A DNA stretch of 64,000 bases from CAYXTI01 sp964468495 (GTDB lineage Bacteria > Pseudomonadota > Alphaproteobacteria > Rickettsiales > Rickettsiaceae). A program made the translations under genes and the position numbers. Shown piece after piece: positions 1 to 8,582 of the stretch (its first letter is position 1; each line of letters begins with the position of its first letter). A model generated the notes under the pieces. It worked only from the letters and a program-made list of their open reading frames with translations, had not been told where the DNA came from and did not search any database. The DNA lies in the NCBI GenBank assembly GCA_964468495.1, contig CAYXTI010000026.1, positions 47,520 through 111,519 on the forward strand. Direction: 5' to 3'.

Positions 1-161
1 TTAAAGATTAAATATTTTAGCTATAAATATCTAATATTATTAGATTCCCATGACTTATAAAAAATAAATTTTTTATTTATCTTTAAAATTAGATTTAAGT
101 TAGATAACAACTAAAATTAATAACAATATAATGCAGTAAAAAACTATACAGTGTAAAGCTT
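1..161. other. Left-edge noncoding stretch
   Basis: AT-rich sequence before the first gene. I see no open frame, tRNA or repeat in it. It may hold the promoter of the small membrane protein that starts at 162, but no convincing -35/-10 pair stands out. Confidence 0.5.
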
Positions 162-443
162 ATGTATAATATCATTCCTGTTAATATCGATATATATTTT
201 ATCTCTAATATAGTTGGTCTTATTGGTGCTACATTAGTTATAATAGTTTATTTTTTTCTACAAGCAGGTTATGTTACTGCAAGATCCAACCTTTTTTTAC
301 TAGCTAATTGTCTAGGATCTATAATGCTAATTTTTTCACTTTACTTTCATTGGAATTTATCATCCTTTATCATAGAAATAATGTGGTTATCAGTATCAAT
401 ATATGGTATATATAAAAAAATAATATCAAAAACATCTAGGTAA
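162..443 (+). CDS. Small membrane protein, CBU_0592-like family
   Basis: 93-residue protein with three hydrophobic segments (about residues 13-32, 42-60 and 66-84). The pattern fits the CBU_0592-like family of small bacterial membrane proteins: a first helix ending in YFFLQAG, then an SNLFLLANCLGSIML segment, then a third helix with EIMWLSVSIYGI. The family has no established function. It is probably an inner-membrane protein. It stands alone, on the opposite strand from the ychF-pth-rplY group that follows. The start is the ATG at 162, giving a length normal for the family. The family call rests on motif resemblance only. Confidence 0.7.
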   Translation: MYNIIPVNIDIYFISNIVGLIGATLVIIVYFFLQAGYVTARSNLFLLANCLGSIMLIFSLYFHWNLSSFIIEIMWLSVSIYGIYKKIISKTSR

Positions 444-559
444 AAATACTATAAATGATACTATTCAAGCTACTTAATAAAAAGATACTAAATCAATATA
501 TAAACAATATTTCATTCTTATATAACTAAGAACATTCTTAATTAAGAATAAAAATAATT

Positions 560-1657
560 TCAAACATTAAACCTAAAATTAATGATATCTCCATCTTGTA
601 AAACATATTCCTTGCCTTCTATTCTCATTTTACCCATAGATTTTACATTAACCTCACTTCCTAAGCTAATATAATCACTATAAGAAATAACCTCAGCTTT
701 AATAAATCCTTTCTTAAAGTCAGAATGAATAATTCCAGCTGCTTCACGAGCACATATTCCTTTTTTAAAAGTCCATGCTCTAGATTCTTTAGGTCCTACA
801 GTAAAAAAAGATTCTAACTTAAGTAAACTATAACAAACCTTAATAATACGATTAAGCCCAGGCTCTTTAATTCCCATCAAATTTAAAAAACTATATTTTT
901 CATCCTCTGATAATGAAGAAATCTCTGACTCAAATTTAGAACAAACTGCTATTACTGTAGCATTATCTAAACTAGCTTTTTGTACCACCTTTTTAGAATA
1001 ATCATTTCCTTGTTTTATATCTTGCTCTAATACATTACATACATATAGTACAGGTTTAGATGTTAGCAATTGTAAAGATTCTAAGTCCTTACTATTATAC
1101 TTTTTTTCAACTATAGTTCGTACTGATATACCTGATTGTAACAAGTCACGACATTGTTCTAAAAAATCTATCTGACTATTTATGGTTTTATCCTTTACCT
1201 TTGTTTTTTGTAATAAATTACTAATACGTTTATTAATAAAATCTAAATCAGCTAACATCAATTCTGTTTCAATTATTTCAATATCCTTAATAGGGTCTAT
1301 ATGATTATAGACATGAATAATATCATTATCCTCAAAACACCTAACTACATGTATTAATGCATCAACCTCCCTTATATTTGCTAAAAATTTGCTTCCTAAA
1401 CCTTCCCCTTTACTTGCTCCTTTTACTAATCCAGCTATATCTACAAACTGAATAGTGGTATTAATAACCTTATTAGATTGTGCTATTTTAGCTAATTTTT
1501 CTAATCTACTATCAGGAACTGATACTATACCAATATTTGGATTAATAGTACAAAAAGGATAGTTTTCTGCTGCAACTGCTGAATGTTTATTTAAAGCATT
1601 AAATAATGTAGATTTTCCTACATTAGGTAATCCTATAATTCCACATTTTAAAGCCAT
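560..1657 (-). CDS. ychF: Redox-regulated ATPase YchF (OBG-family)
   Basis: 365 residues, the normal length for YchF/EngD, a ribosome-associated OBG-family P-loop protein that prefers ATP over GTP. The P-loop GLPNVGKST is at residues 9-17. The G3 region reads DIAGLVKGASKGEGLG near residue 73, and the NxxE variant of the fourth motif (CNVLE) lies near 205. This variant is what gives the family its ATP preference. A TGS domain fills the C-terminus, including GIIHSDFKKGFIKAEVIS. The gene is downstream of rplY and pth on the same strand with a 144-base gap. rplY-pth-ychF is a common alphaproteobacterial order. Nothing is damaged. Confidence 0.95.
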   Translation of the reverse strand: MALKCGIIGLPNVGKSTLFNALNKHSAVAAENYPFCTINPNIGIVSVPDSRLEKLAKIAQSNKVINTTIQFVDIAGLVKGASKGEGLGSKFLANIREVDALIHVVRCFEDNDIIHVYNHIDPIKDIEIIETELMLADLDFINKRISNLLQKTKVKDKTINSQIDFLEQCRDLLQSGISVRTIVEKKYNSKDLESLQLLTSKPVLYVCNVLEQDIKQGNDYSKKVVQKASLDNATVIAVCSKFESEISSLSEDEKYSFLNLMGIKEPGLNRIIKVCYSLLKLESFFTVGPKESRAWTFKKGICAREAAGIIHSDFKKGFIKAEVISYSDYISLGSEVNVKSMGKMRIEGKEYVLQDGDIINFRFNV

Positions 1658-1801
1658 AACAATCTCTTATTTAATTTTGCTTAAGTAATATTAACTAATA
1701 GCTATTATTATAAATACTATAATAAAATTCACTATCCTCATTTAATAACAACCCTGATCTCCAATTAATAATATATTAACTTATTTGTAAATAAAAATGC
1801 T

Positions 1802-2446
1802 TTAAACATTATTTAAACAAACAGCTAATTTAAAATCTAAAATTTTACTATCTCCTCTTAGTAAAAAATGAAAATTATCTTTCAATACTTTTAACCTATT
1901 AGTTAAAATATCTTTTTCATAAGAACTAAAATTAGCAAGTACAAAATCAGCAACTGCTACATCATTATTAGGTCTTCCTATTCCTATCATAACTCTAATA
2001 AAATTAGCCCCAATATACTGAGTGATAGATCTAATTCCATTATGCCCTCTGCTGCCTCCTCCAATTTTACATTTAATGTGAGCAAGCTCTGTTTCAATAT
2101 CATCTTGTATTACTATTACCTTACTTACTTGTAGATTATAATAATCTACAATTGCTGCAACCGCTACACCTGATATATTCATAAAAGTAGCAGGTTTACA
2201 TAATAATATTTTTATTTTTTCCTTCTGATTAGCATTGAGCTCTAAGTAGTAAGATGTAATATAAGCACTAAATTTTTTATCATATCTCCAAGATAAATTA
2301 TTAAACTCTGCCAAAAAATCAACAGCACAAAAACCTACATTATGCCTAGTATATTTATAACGAACATTATCATTACCCAACCCCACAACAAGATAAGTTA
2401 CTATTGAAACATGATTATTTTTTTGCTGTTTGTTGATCTTTTGCAT
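1802..2446 (-). CDS. pth: Peptidyl-tRNA hydrolase
   Basis: 214 residues. Pth releases tRNA from peptidyl-tRNAs that drop off the ribosome. The signature YLVVGLGN is followed by TRHNVGF, where His35 is the catalytic histidine. The second signature is visible as VIQDDIETELAHIKCKIGGGSRGHNGIRSI, split here as VIQDDIE plus GGGSRGHNGIRS. Conserved Asn residues sit in FMNISG and RGHNG. The only in-frame ATG upstream of the core lies inside the 3' end of rplY, so the two genes overlap by 32 bases. About 16 residues precede the usual start of the fold. A non-ATG start closer to the core is possible. Confidence 0.95.
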   Translation of the reverse strand: MQKINKQQKNNHVSIVTYLVVGLGNDNVRYKYTRHNVGFCAVDFLAEFNNLSWRYDKKFSAYITSYYLELNANQKEKIKILLCKPATFMNISGVAVAAIVDYYNLQVSKVIVIQDDIETELAHIKCKIGGGSRGHNGIRSITQYIGANFIRVMIGIGRPNNDVAVADFVLANFSSYEKDILTNRLKVLKDNFHFLLRGDSKILDFKLAVCLNNV

Positions 2447-3038
2447 TTTCTACTGTTGACTCTTCTATCTCCTCTTTACCTTTTTGACCAATTACAGAGA
2501 CAATAACTGTATTTGCTTTTTCTAGTAATTTTGCTCCTGAAGGTAAAATTACTTGTAAAGCTTTAATAGGTTTTTTAATATTAATTGCACTCACATCCAC
2601 TTCTAATGCACTAGGTAAATTTTCAATTGGACAACATATTTTAAGCTTTCTTTTTATAATATTAAGGTTTCCTCCTCTTTTTAAACTCATACTATTTTCT
2701 CTATTAGTATAAACAATAGGAACATCTATTTTCTGGTACTTTTTATCTAAAAGAATAAAATCAACATGGGATACTCTATCAGTAATAGGATGTAATTCAA
2801 CCATTTTTGGAAGAACCATATATGACTTTTCCTCTATAGAACACTTGATAACTTGAGTAATAAAATGTGGCTTTCTATAAAACTTAGTAATAGTTTTTTC
2901 TTCTACGGAAATAGCAATAGCTTTACTTTTATTCCCATAAATTATAGCAGGAACCTTATTATTTCTACGTAGAGACCTTGCTGCCCTTGTTCCTAACTCG
3001 TAGCGCATCTCTGCTTTTAGTGGTATTACATTATCCAT
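2415..3038 (-). CDS. rplY: 50S ribosomal protein L25 / general stress protein Ctc
   Basis: 207 residues: a two-domain L25 (Ctc/TL5 type) that binds 5S rRNA in the large subunit. The N-terminal L25 domain shows RYELGTRAARSLRRNNKVPAIIYG and later LPKMVELHPITDRVSHVDFI. The C-terminal beta-barrel TL5 domain follows from about residue 95 to 190, and the chain ends in a charged tail (KGKEEIEESTVENAKDQQ). The length is typical of alphaproteobacterial L25. It is the first gene of the rplY-pth-ychF group and overlaps the start of pth, which suggests translational coupling. Confidence 0.95.
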   Translation of the reverse strand: MDNVIPLKAEMRYELGTRAARSLRRNNKVPAIIYGNKSKAIAISVEEKTITKFYRKPHFITQVIKCSIEEKSYMVLPKMVELHPITDRVSHVDFILLDKKYQKIDVPIVYTNRENSMSLKRGGNLNIIKRKLKICCPIENLPSALEVDVSAINIKKPIKALQVILPSGAKLLEKANTVIVSVIGQKGKEEIEESTVENAKDQQTAKK

Positions 3039-3317
3039 TTGCTTACTCTTATCAACTATTAGTGTTATAACATTTTTTTTATTTATATGACCCTAATCAA
3101 CTTACATATTACTACTTAAATTTAGCAAAATAAGTAAATAAGACCCTCTACCTCTTATCAGCTATTGCCTACCTACATAGAGACTGAAGTAACCTATAGC
3201 TATATACTATTATACCAGGAGATCAAACGTAAAGTTATTTAACAATCCTATCAAGTGCTTTAAAAGCCACTAGTATAAAATAAAATCTATAACAATTCAA
3301 TATTATATTAATTATAT
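3039..3317. other. Noncoding gap upstream of rplY
   Basis: About 280 bases between rplY and the first DUF2608 gene, both on the minus strand. I see no open frame of note and no RNA signature. The rplY promoter should lie in the right-hand part. Confidence 0.4.
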
Positions 3318-4145
3318 TCACTTCATTCTATTGTTAAGTACTTCTATTGCTTCATGATCCTCAAGCCAAATAGCTTTTTCTAGCAGCAGTTTCTTTTGTA
3401 AAGAAACTACTTTTGGGTCAGCAAAAACTTGTTCTTGATATAACTTGATGTAATGAATATTATGATTATTAATATTCAATTTTTCGCATAACCTATCAAC
3501 TTTTTTTAAATCATATTTTGCATGACTAATAACTATTATATTTTTTGGTTTAATATTTACCTCGTTTAAAAAATATGCTATAGCATTAGCTAAAATATGA
3601 TTTCCTCTTAATAATATCCCCATATAAAATAAAGTACCTCCTTTTTTATAATCTAATATCTCTAAAGTTTGTTGGTCATTGACCTTGGTAGTAAGCTCTA
3701 TTCCTAACCTTCGTAATTCTAAATAACGTCTAGGTAAAAGATCTACTACAAACTTTGGTAATGAGCATATCCCGTAGACAACAGCGCCTTTATTTTTTAT
3801 ATTAGTAATAAAATTTATCCACTCTAGTTCCATTAACTCTATATCTCTATTAATATACCAAGCACGCACTACATCTTTATAATAAGAAAATTTATATGAT
3901 AGCTTAATTAAGCTATTAATAAACTGATTATCTGATCTAGAATATGGCCTAAACATTTTTGCTGTAGGTATAGTTAAAGTATTATCAATTTCTATAAAAA
4001 CCATAGTATCTTTATCAATTTCATTTAGCATTTTATCTATAGTAGAAGAATTGACTGAATTAATTGATATAATATCGGCAAAAGAATTTTTGAAAAATAG
4101 ACAACTACATATTAATATATGTAAACCACTTATTATAATACGCAT
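3318..4145 (-). CDS. DUF2608 family exported HAD-like protein (copy 1)
   Basis: 275 residues with a signal peptide (hydrophobic residues about 3-19, likely cleavage after SFA near 21-23). The mature part fits DUF2608, a family of predicted exported HAD-fold proteins found in Rickettsiales and Legionella-like bacteria with no known substrate. The HAD motif I region reads FIEIDNTLTIP: residues E52-I-D54-N-T56 stand where active HAD enzymes have DxDxT, so the first Asp is Glu. The C-terminal IWLEDHEAIEVLNN resembles the end of other members. The next gene upstream is a paralogue. It is probably periplasmic or secreted. Confidence 0.75.
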   Translation of the reverse strand: MRIIISGLHILICSCLFFKNSFADIISINSVNSSTIDKMLNEIDKDTMVFIEIDNTLTIPTAKMFRPYSRSDNQFINSLIKLSYKFSYYKDVVRAWYINRDIELMELEWINFITNIKNKGAVVYGICSLPKFVVDLLPRRYLELRRLGIELTTKVNDQQTLEILDYKKGGTLFYMGILLRGNHILANAIAYFLNEVNIKPKNIIVISHAKYDLKKVDRLCEKLNINNHNIHYIKLYQEQVFADPKVVSLQKKLLLEKAIWLEDHEAIEVLNNRMK

Positions 4146-4277
4146 AGTTCTTCAATTAATAAAAATATCTATAACCTTAATAAAACATAATCTCCTAAAA
4201 TTGATATAACTATCGCTTTATATATGATTACAATAAAATAATTGAGATAATATTATTGCTTCTTATATACGATAATA

Positions 4278-5189
4278 TTACTCTAATTCTTCTAACATAC
4301 GATCTTCTTGCTTTATTTCCTCTTGTATCGATTCTTCTTTTCGTTTTACATTCTTTAGTTTTTGGATTATTTCTGTCCAAAAAGACATGTATTCCTGTGA
4401 TGAAATAGTCGTATCTTTAAGATCATCGTTTAATTGCTTATATGATATACCAATGAAATTAATATTATTATTTATTGCTAATAATTGCTCTGACATTTTT
4501 GTTAAAAAATAACTGTTATTATCCATCACTACTATATTAGTAGGAATCCAATTTAATTTTTTTTCTAAAAGAAAAGGCAATAGTAAAGAAACACCATTTT
4601 CCAAAAACATATCAGAACCATTACTACTAAGTACTCCTCTATAAAAAGAAGGATATGTCCCTGCAAAATGATATGAATCATCATCTATAAGCAATTGAGT
4701 ATCAGCAAAATTACCTAACTTAAGATCTATACCAATCTTTGCTAAATAAAGATATGTCCACACCTCAAGATAAGGAATATTATTAAAACTACCTGTTAAA
4801 TTATCTGTTATAACCATTACAGGAAAAGAATGATTTTGAATAATTGTAATTAACTTAGCTATATTCTGATCTGGCAAAAATACACTATTATACTGAGTTA
4901 ACATCAACGGTAATAAATAACTTATTTTATTTTTACCTATGTCCTCAAGTAAATTGGTTAATAATGTTTCATATAACTCATTATTTGTCTCTAAAATAGC
5001 TGGATGATTATATTGTAAAATAAAATTTTCTAAAGAAAAAACAAACAAGGTGTTTTTATTATCCGCTTCCGATAATAGCGGTGCAATAATTTTTTCTATT
5101 TCTTCTAAACTATCAGCCTTATGTACAACAGCTAAAGCCTGACAATTTAATATGAATATTAAAGATAATATTTTAAAAAAATACAACAT
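4278..5189 (-). CDS. DUF2608-like exported protein (copy 2, degenerate HAD motif)
   Basis: 303 residues, signal peptide at the N-terminus (hydrophobic residues 2-19, ending NCQALA). The layout is the same as in the neighbouring DUF2608 protein: LFVFSLENFIL occupies the motif I position, followed by predicted alpha/beta units such as FPVMVITDN and TNIVVMDNNS. At residues 52-56 it reads SLENF, so both catalytic Asp positions and the Thr of the HAD loop are lost. It ends in a highly charged helix of about 35 residues (KRKEESIQEEIKQEDRMLEE) absent from copy 1. It looks like a tandem duplicate that has given up catalysis. Family membership is inferred from layout and neighbour. Confidence 0.65.
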   Translation of the reverse strand: MLYFFKILSLIFILNCQALAVVHKADSLEEIEKIIAPLLSEADNKNTLFVFSLENFILQYNHPAILETNNELYETLLTNLLEDIGKNKISYLLPLMLTQYNSVFLPDQNIAKLITIIQNHSFPVMVITDNLTGSFNNIPYLEVWTYLYLAKIGIDLKLGNFADTQLLIDDDSYHFAGTYPSFYRGVLSSNGSDMFLENGVSLLLPFLLEKKLNWIPTNIVVMDNNSYFLTKMSEQLLAINNNINFIGISYKQLNDDLKDTTISSQEYMSFWTEIIQKLKNVKRKEESIQEEIKQEDRMLEELE

Positions 5190-5498
5190 AACAAAAAATA
5201 TAAGTAAAAATAAAATTATAATTTATATTATAAAAAAGCTAAATAATATAAGCTATTATTAAGTAATAATTTTTATAACACCATCATACTAATGTGTATT
5301 TATTATCTTTAACAGTTATTTATAATCCTATACACAAAAAAATTTTATCTATAAGACTAAAAAAACATAGTATCATTAAAATATTAAATGCTACTTAATT
5401 TAGTAGATTAGTTTGCTTAGCAAAATTTTTATAAATAAATAATATACTTGTGCAATCATTAATTCCCTGATATAAAAATGTATAAAAAATAATAACAC
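5190..5498. other. Noncoding gap before tRNA-Arg
   Basis: About 310 bases between the second DUF2608 gene and the tRNA. It contains no open frame of note. The right end carries a promoter-like pair that could drive the tRNA. Confidence 0.4.
5448..5476 (+). promoter_or_regulatory. Possible promoter of tRNA-Arg
   Basis: TTGTGC (5448-5453) and TATAAA (5471-5476) are separated by 17 bases, and the -10 element ends 22 bases before the tRNA. The -10 is good (5/6) and the -35 is weak (3/6). In sequence this AT-rich the match could be chance. Confidence 0.3.
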
Positions 5499-5574
5499 GC
5501 ATCCTTAGCTCAGTGGATAGAGCAACGGATTTCTAATCCGTAGGTCATAGGTTCGAATCCTTTAGGATGCGCCA
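5499..5574 (+). tRNA. tRNA-Arg (anticodon TCT)
   Basis: Full cloverleaf. The acceptor GCATCCT (5499-5505) pairs with AGGATGC (5564-5570). The D arm is GCTC...GAGC. The anticodon stem ACGGA/TCCGT encloses loop TTTCTAA, with anticodon TCT reading AGA, the likely major Arg codon at this base composition. The T loop is TTCGAAT, with one T-T mismatch in the T stem. Discriminator G at 5571 is followed by an encoded CCA. It converges with ubiE just downstream. Confidence 0.97.
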
Positions 5575-5589
5575 CATAATTATTTAATA

Positions 5590-6312
5590 TTAATTTTTAT
5601 AACCATAATAATTTGCTGCCACCCCAAAAGTTAAATTTTGGTACCCAACGTTTTTGAATCCTATAGACTGAATTAGTGTCTTCATATCTTCCTGGTTTAA
5701 GAAAAGTTTTATACTTTCTGCTAAATAATCGTAAGCTGACTTATTACTAGCTACTAACTGGCCTAATTTTGGGATAAAATAATCTAAATAAAAACTATAT
5801 ATAGACTTAACTAAACTATATTCATCACCAACCTTAGAAAACTCAAGACATAAAAATTTTCCAGTTGGTTTTAATACCCTATAAGCTTCAGCTAAGCCTT
5901 TTTTTATCGATGAAAAGTTTCTAATCCCAAATGCAATAATATAATAATCAAAACTATTATCAGCAAATGGAAGCTGCTCTGCATCTGCTAAAACAATATT
6001 AATATTATTAAATAAATTATTATTTATTATTTTTTCTTGACATATTCTAAGCATTGAGTGATTAATATCGCAAATCGTAATAGATGGAGTATAGTTAGTA
6101 TAACTAGAATATTTGTTCATTATTATAGCTATATCACCTGTTCCTCCTGCAACATCAATGATTTTTGAATTTAAATTAGGTATCATACGACATATTTTAT
6201 ATTTCCAGATTCTATGCATACCAAAACTCATAATATCATTCATGTAATCATACTTATTAGATACATTAGTAAAAATTTCATTTACTAATGTTTTCTTATT
6301 TTTTTTTTTCAT
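5590..6312 (-). CDS. ubiE: Ubiquinone/menaquinone C-methyltransferase UbiE
   Basis: Class I SAM-dependent methyltransferase that methylates the ring of demethylmenaquinone or the corresponding ubiquinone intermediate. Motifs seen: VSNKYDYMNDIMSFGMHRIWK (UbiE signature 1, given here as YDYMNDIMSFGMHRIWK), the SAM loop IIDVAGGTGDIA, then DNSFDYYIIAFGIRNF and the second signature RVLKPTGKFLCLEFS. An upstream in-frame ATG at 6360 would add 16 residues unlike the family and has no Shine-Dalgarno sequence. The ATG at 6312 starts MKKKNKKTLVNEIF and gives 240 residues, the usual length, so I prefer it. It is divergent from mutM, a frequent neighbour. Confidence 0.93.
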   Translation of the reverse strand: MKKKNKKTLVNEIFTNVSNKYDYMNDIMSFGMHRIWKYKICRMIPNLNSKIIDVAGGTGDIAIIMNKYSSYTNYTPSITICDINHSMLRICQEKIINNNLFNNINIVLADAEQLPFADNSFDYYIIAFGIRNFSSIKKGLAEAYRVLKPTGKFLCLEFSKVGDEYSLVKSIYSFYLDYFIPKLGQLVASNKSAYDYLAESIKLFLNQEDMKTLIQSIGFKNVGYQNLTFGVAANYYGYKN

Positions 6313-6437
6313 ATTTAAAATTAATCCACTGTAATCATTATTTAATAATATTCTATACAAAAAACATATTATAGGAAAAGATTGTTTTTTTATATAATAA
6401 TAACTATTTTAAATTATTAAAAATTTTAATCACTTAT

Positions 6438-7256
6438 ATGCCAGAACTACCAGAAATAGAAACAATAAAAATTTATCTTAAACAATATATATTACAAAAA
6501 AATATTAGTAATATAGTAATTTATAATAGAAACTTAAGATACAAAATAAGTAATAATTTAGAAACACAAATAATTAAATCTAATATTATTAGCGTACAAA
6601 GATCTGCAAAATATTTAATTATTAATCTTGATAATAATCAATCACTTATTTTTCATTTAGGAATGAGCGGAATATTAACTCTTCAAGCTATGAATTATAT
6701 TCCTATAAAACATGATCACATTATTATTATTTTAGATAATACATATAAATTAGTATTTAATGATCCTAGAAGATTCGGAGCATTAATAAGTTGTAATACG
6801 TCAGAACTAAATCAACACAAACTTTTAAAAAAAGGAGTAGAACCTCTCTCATCCAACTTTAATAATAAGTATTTATATCAATGTTTACAAAAGAAAAAAA
6901 CAGCAATCAAAAATTGTATAATGGATAATAAAATTGTGGTAGGAATAGGTAATATTTATGCATGTGAAAGCTTATTTTTATCAAAATTAAATCCTACTAT
7001 TGATGGCTATAAAGTAACTTTTGATAAAACTACGCAGCTAGTAAAAGCTATAAAAATTATATTATCAGAAGCAATTAAACTAGGAGGAACTTCTATCAAA
7101 GATTTTATTAACGTCAATGGAAAACTAGGTTATTTTTCTCAACAACTAAAAGTATATGATAGACAAAATCAAAAATGTAATAATTGTAATTATACAATAA
7201 AAAAGTTAAAACAAATTAATAGATCTACTTTTTTTTGTCCCAATTGCCAAACTTAA
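6438..7256 (+). CDS. mutM: Formamidopyrimidine-DNA glycosylase (Fpg/MutM)
   Basis: 272 residues. Bifunctional glycosylase/AP lyase that removes 8-oxoguanine and formamidopyrimidines. It starts MPELPEIETI, so after Met removal Pro is the N-terminal nucleophile and the next Glu the acid. The conserved lysine is in QRSAKYLII. The helix-two-turn-helix reads KTAIKNCIMDNKIVVGIGNIYACE. The C-terminal zinc finger is CNNC (about residue 247) and CPNC (about 268). All key residues are present and the length is normal. It is divergent from ubiE; the following 620 bases hold no clear gene. Confidence 0.96.
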   Translation: MPELPEIETIKIYLKQYILQKNISNIVIYNRNLRYKISNNLETQIIKSNIISVQRSAKYLIINLDNNQSLIFHLGMSGILTLQAMNYIPIKHDHIIIILDNTYKLVFNDPRRFGALISCNTSELNQHKLLKKGVEPLSSNFNNKYLYQCLQKKKTAIKNCIMDNKIVVGIGNIYACESLFLSKLNPTIDGYKVTFDKTTQLVKAIKIILSEAIKLGGTSIKDFINVNGKLGYFSQQLKVYDRQNQKCNNCNYTIKKLKQINRSTFFCPNCQT

Positions 7257-7699
7257 GCTTTAAATAATACTAATTTTATTCACTATTTTATTTATTTTAT
7301 TTTTTATTGTATAATGATACCATTATTTTTTAATATTGATTTTTACAAACTTATTTATAAAAAATCAATTAAATTAATGATAGTAAATAATTAATAATGT
7401 GCTATATTATAAATAGGAAGCTAATTAAATATACTATTAATCTATCTATGTAATATATTAAAAGGTCCTATTTATTACCAGACCTGCAGTTATAGAAAAT
7501 TTAAGTATTGCAAAAATTAGTAACAACAATGCCTTAAATAAATAGAACTTATTAAGTATTAATACAAAGATTAGTATTCTAAAAACATTAATATAAGTTC
7601 ATCAGGGAAATTTTTATACTAACTCTAAGAAAAAAATTCTCCTGCATAACTTACATTAATAGAGTTTACTTTTAAATTATAAAAGTTAAATGAAATTAG

Positions 7700-7724
7700 G
7701 AGTGTTTGAATATGTTAAACACTC
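7700..7724. repeat. Perfect inverted repeat (8-base stem)
   Basis: GAGTGTTT (7700-7707) and AAACACTC (7717-7724) are exact reverse complements around a 9-base loop. It has more G+C than most of the surrounding sequence. It is not followed by a T-run, so it does not look like a simple terminator. Confidence 0.6.
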
Positions 7725-7734
7725 TAAATCCTTA

Positions 7735-7794
7735 AGGAGGATAGCATAAATCCTGTTATTTATTTATAAACACTTAGAATTATGCTTCCTTTTT
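7735..7794 (+). terminator. Terminator-like hairpin with T-run
   Basis: AGGA plus AGCATAA on the left pair with TTATGCT plus TCCT on the right (7780-7790), with a GGAT bulge and a roughly 30-base loop, followed by five T residues. This fits a Rho-independent terminator or the closing stem of an RNA transcribed rightward. The large loop makes it uncertain. Confidence 0.35.
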
Positions 7795-7878
7795 AGCTAA
7801 ATATTAAAATTAAATAAATAAAAAATTAAAAAACAATCACTTTAGAGCATAAAAAACTTAAAAAGGTTATAACAAAAA

Positions 7879-8544
7879 GTGAAAGTTATATTATTAGCCC
7901 GATCATGTATAGATAACATTTTATTGTCAAATATCTTATCTGTGAAAGGGTATAAATGTATTAATTTAAATATTATCAAATATATAAATATAGATTTTGA
8001 CTATTCTATATTACAACATGTAGAAAATATAATTATTACTAGCAAATATGCAGCAAATTTATTAAAGGTAAATAATAATAATTATACTGTTTTAGTTGTT
8101 GGGAATAAATCTGCTCAAATCTTATTAAAAAAAAGATACTTAGTAAAATTTATAGCAAATAATGCATTAGAATTAAAACACTATATTGAATCACAAAGTA
8201 ATATTGTAGGGGTATATTTATCCAGCAACTATATTACAGTGAAAATGCCAATAACAATTAGTAGATATATTTTTTATAAAGTAATGTATAAAGATAATCT
8301 AACAATAGAAGAAATAATTCAAATTAAAGAAGGGATAGATTATATCTTATTATACTCATTAAATAGCTCAAAAACTTTTATAACACTCATTTTAAGGAAC
8401 AAATTATTATATTACATAAAAAGTAGTACAATATTAACTATCAGTAATAAAGTCTATAACAGCATAATTAGTACATATTGCAAAAACACTATTATATTCA
8501 ATAATACTGATGAAATAATAAAATATTTAGATAAAAATTACTGA
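7879..8544 (+). CDS. hemD: Uroporphyrinogen-III synthase (divergent)
   Basis: 221 residues. HemD closes and flips ring D of hydroxymethylbilane to make uroporphyrinogen III in heme synthesis. The family is poorly conserved. What shows here is the two-lobe pattern of alternating strands and helices with ITSKYAANLL, VLVVGNKSAQIL, YILLYSLNSSKTF and ISNKVYNSI at the places where HemD proteins have TSxxxA, GxxTA, SxxxA and S..ta. The start codon is GTG, with AAGG about 13 bases upstream. The two following genes (a one-helix membrane protein and a HemY-domain protein) are the usual alphaproteobacterial partners of hemD, which supports the call. Confidence 0.8.
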   Translation: MKVILLARSCIDNILLSNILSVKGYKCINLNIIKYINIDFDYSILQHVENIIITSKYAANLLKVNNNNYTVLVVGNKSAQILLKKRYLVKFIANNALELKHYIESQSNIVGVYLSSNYITVKMPITISRYIFYKVMYKDNLTIEEIIQIKEGIDYILLYSLNSSKTFITLILRNKLLYYIKSSTILTISNKVYNSIISTYCKNTIIFNNTDEIIKYLDKNY

Positions 8545-8582
8545 TTAATAAATAAAAATTATTAAAAATCAAATGTAAAAAT

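Larger units (their letters stand above)
7257..7878. other. 622-base intergenic region rich in inverted repeats
   Basis: No convincing gene on either strand. Between about 7411 and 7794 there are several self-complementary stretches. AAATAGGA (7411-7418) matches TCCTATTT (7466-7473). A long imperfect hairpin spans about 7588-7662. A perfect 8-base stem lies at 7700-7724. A last pair, AGCATAA/TTATGCT (7743-7749, 7780-7786), is followed by TTTTT. This could be a structured RNA with a terminator, or a fossil of a lost gene. I could not match it to SRP RNA, tmRNA, RNase P RNA or a tRNA. Confidence 0.45.

Noticed and set aside
7390..7800. SRP RNA, tmRNA or RNase P RNA in the hairpin-rich spacer
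   Set aside because: None of the conserved cores was found: no GGAA-capped SRP apical loop, no tRNA-like T arm with tag frame, no GAGGAAAGTC helix P4 segment.
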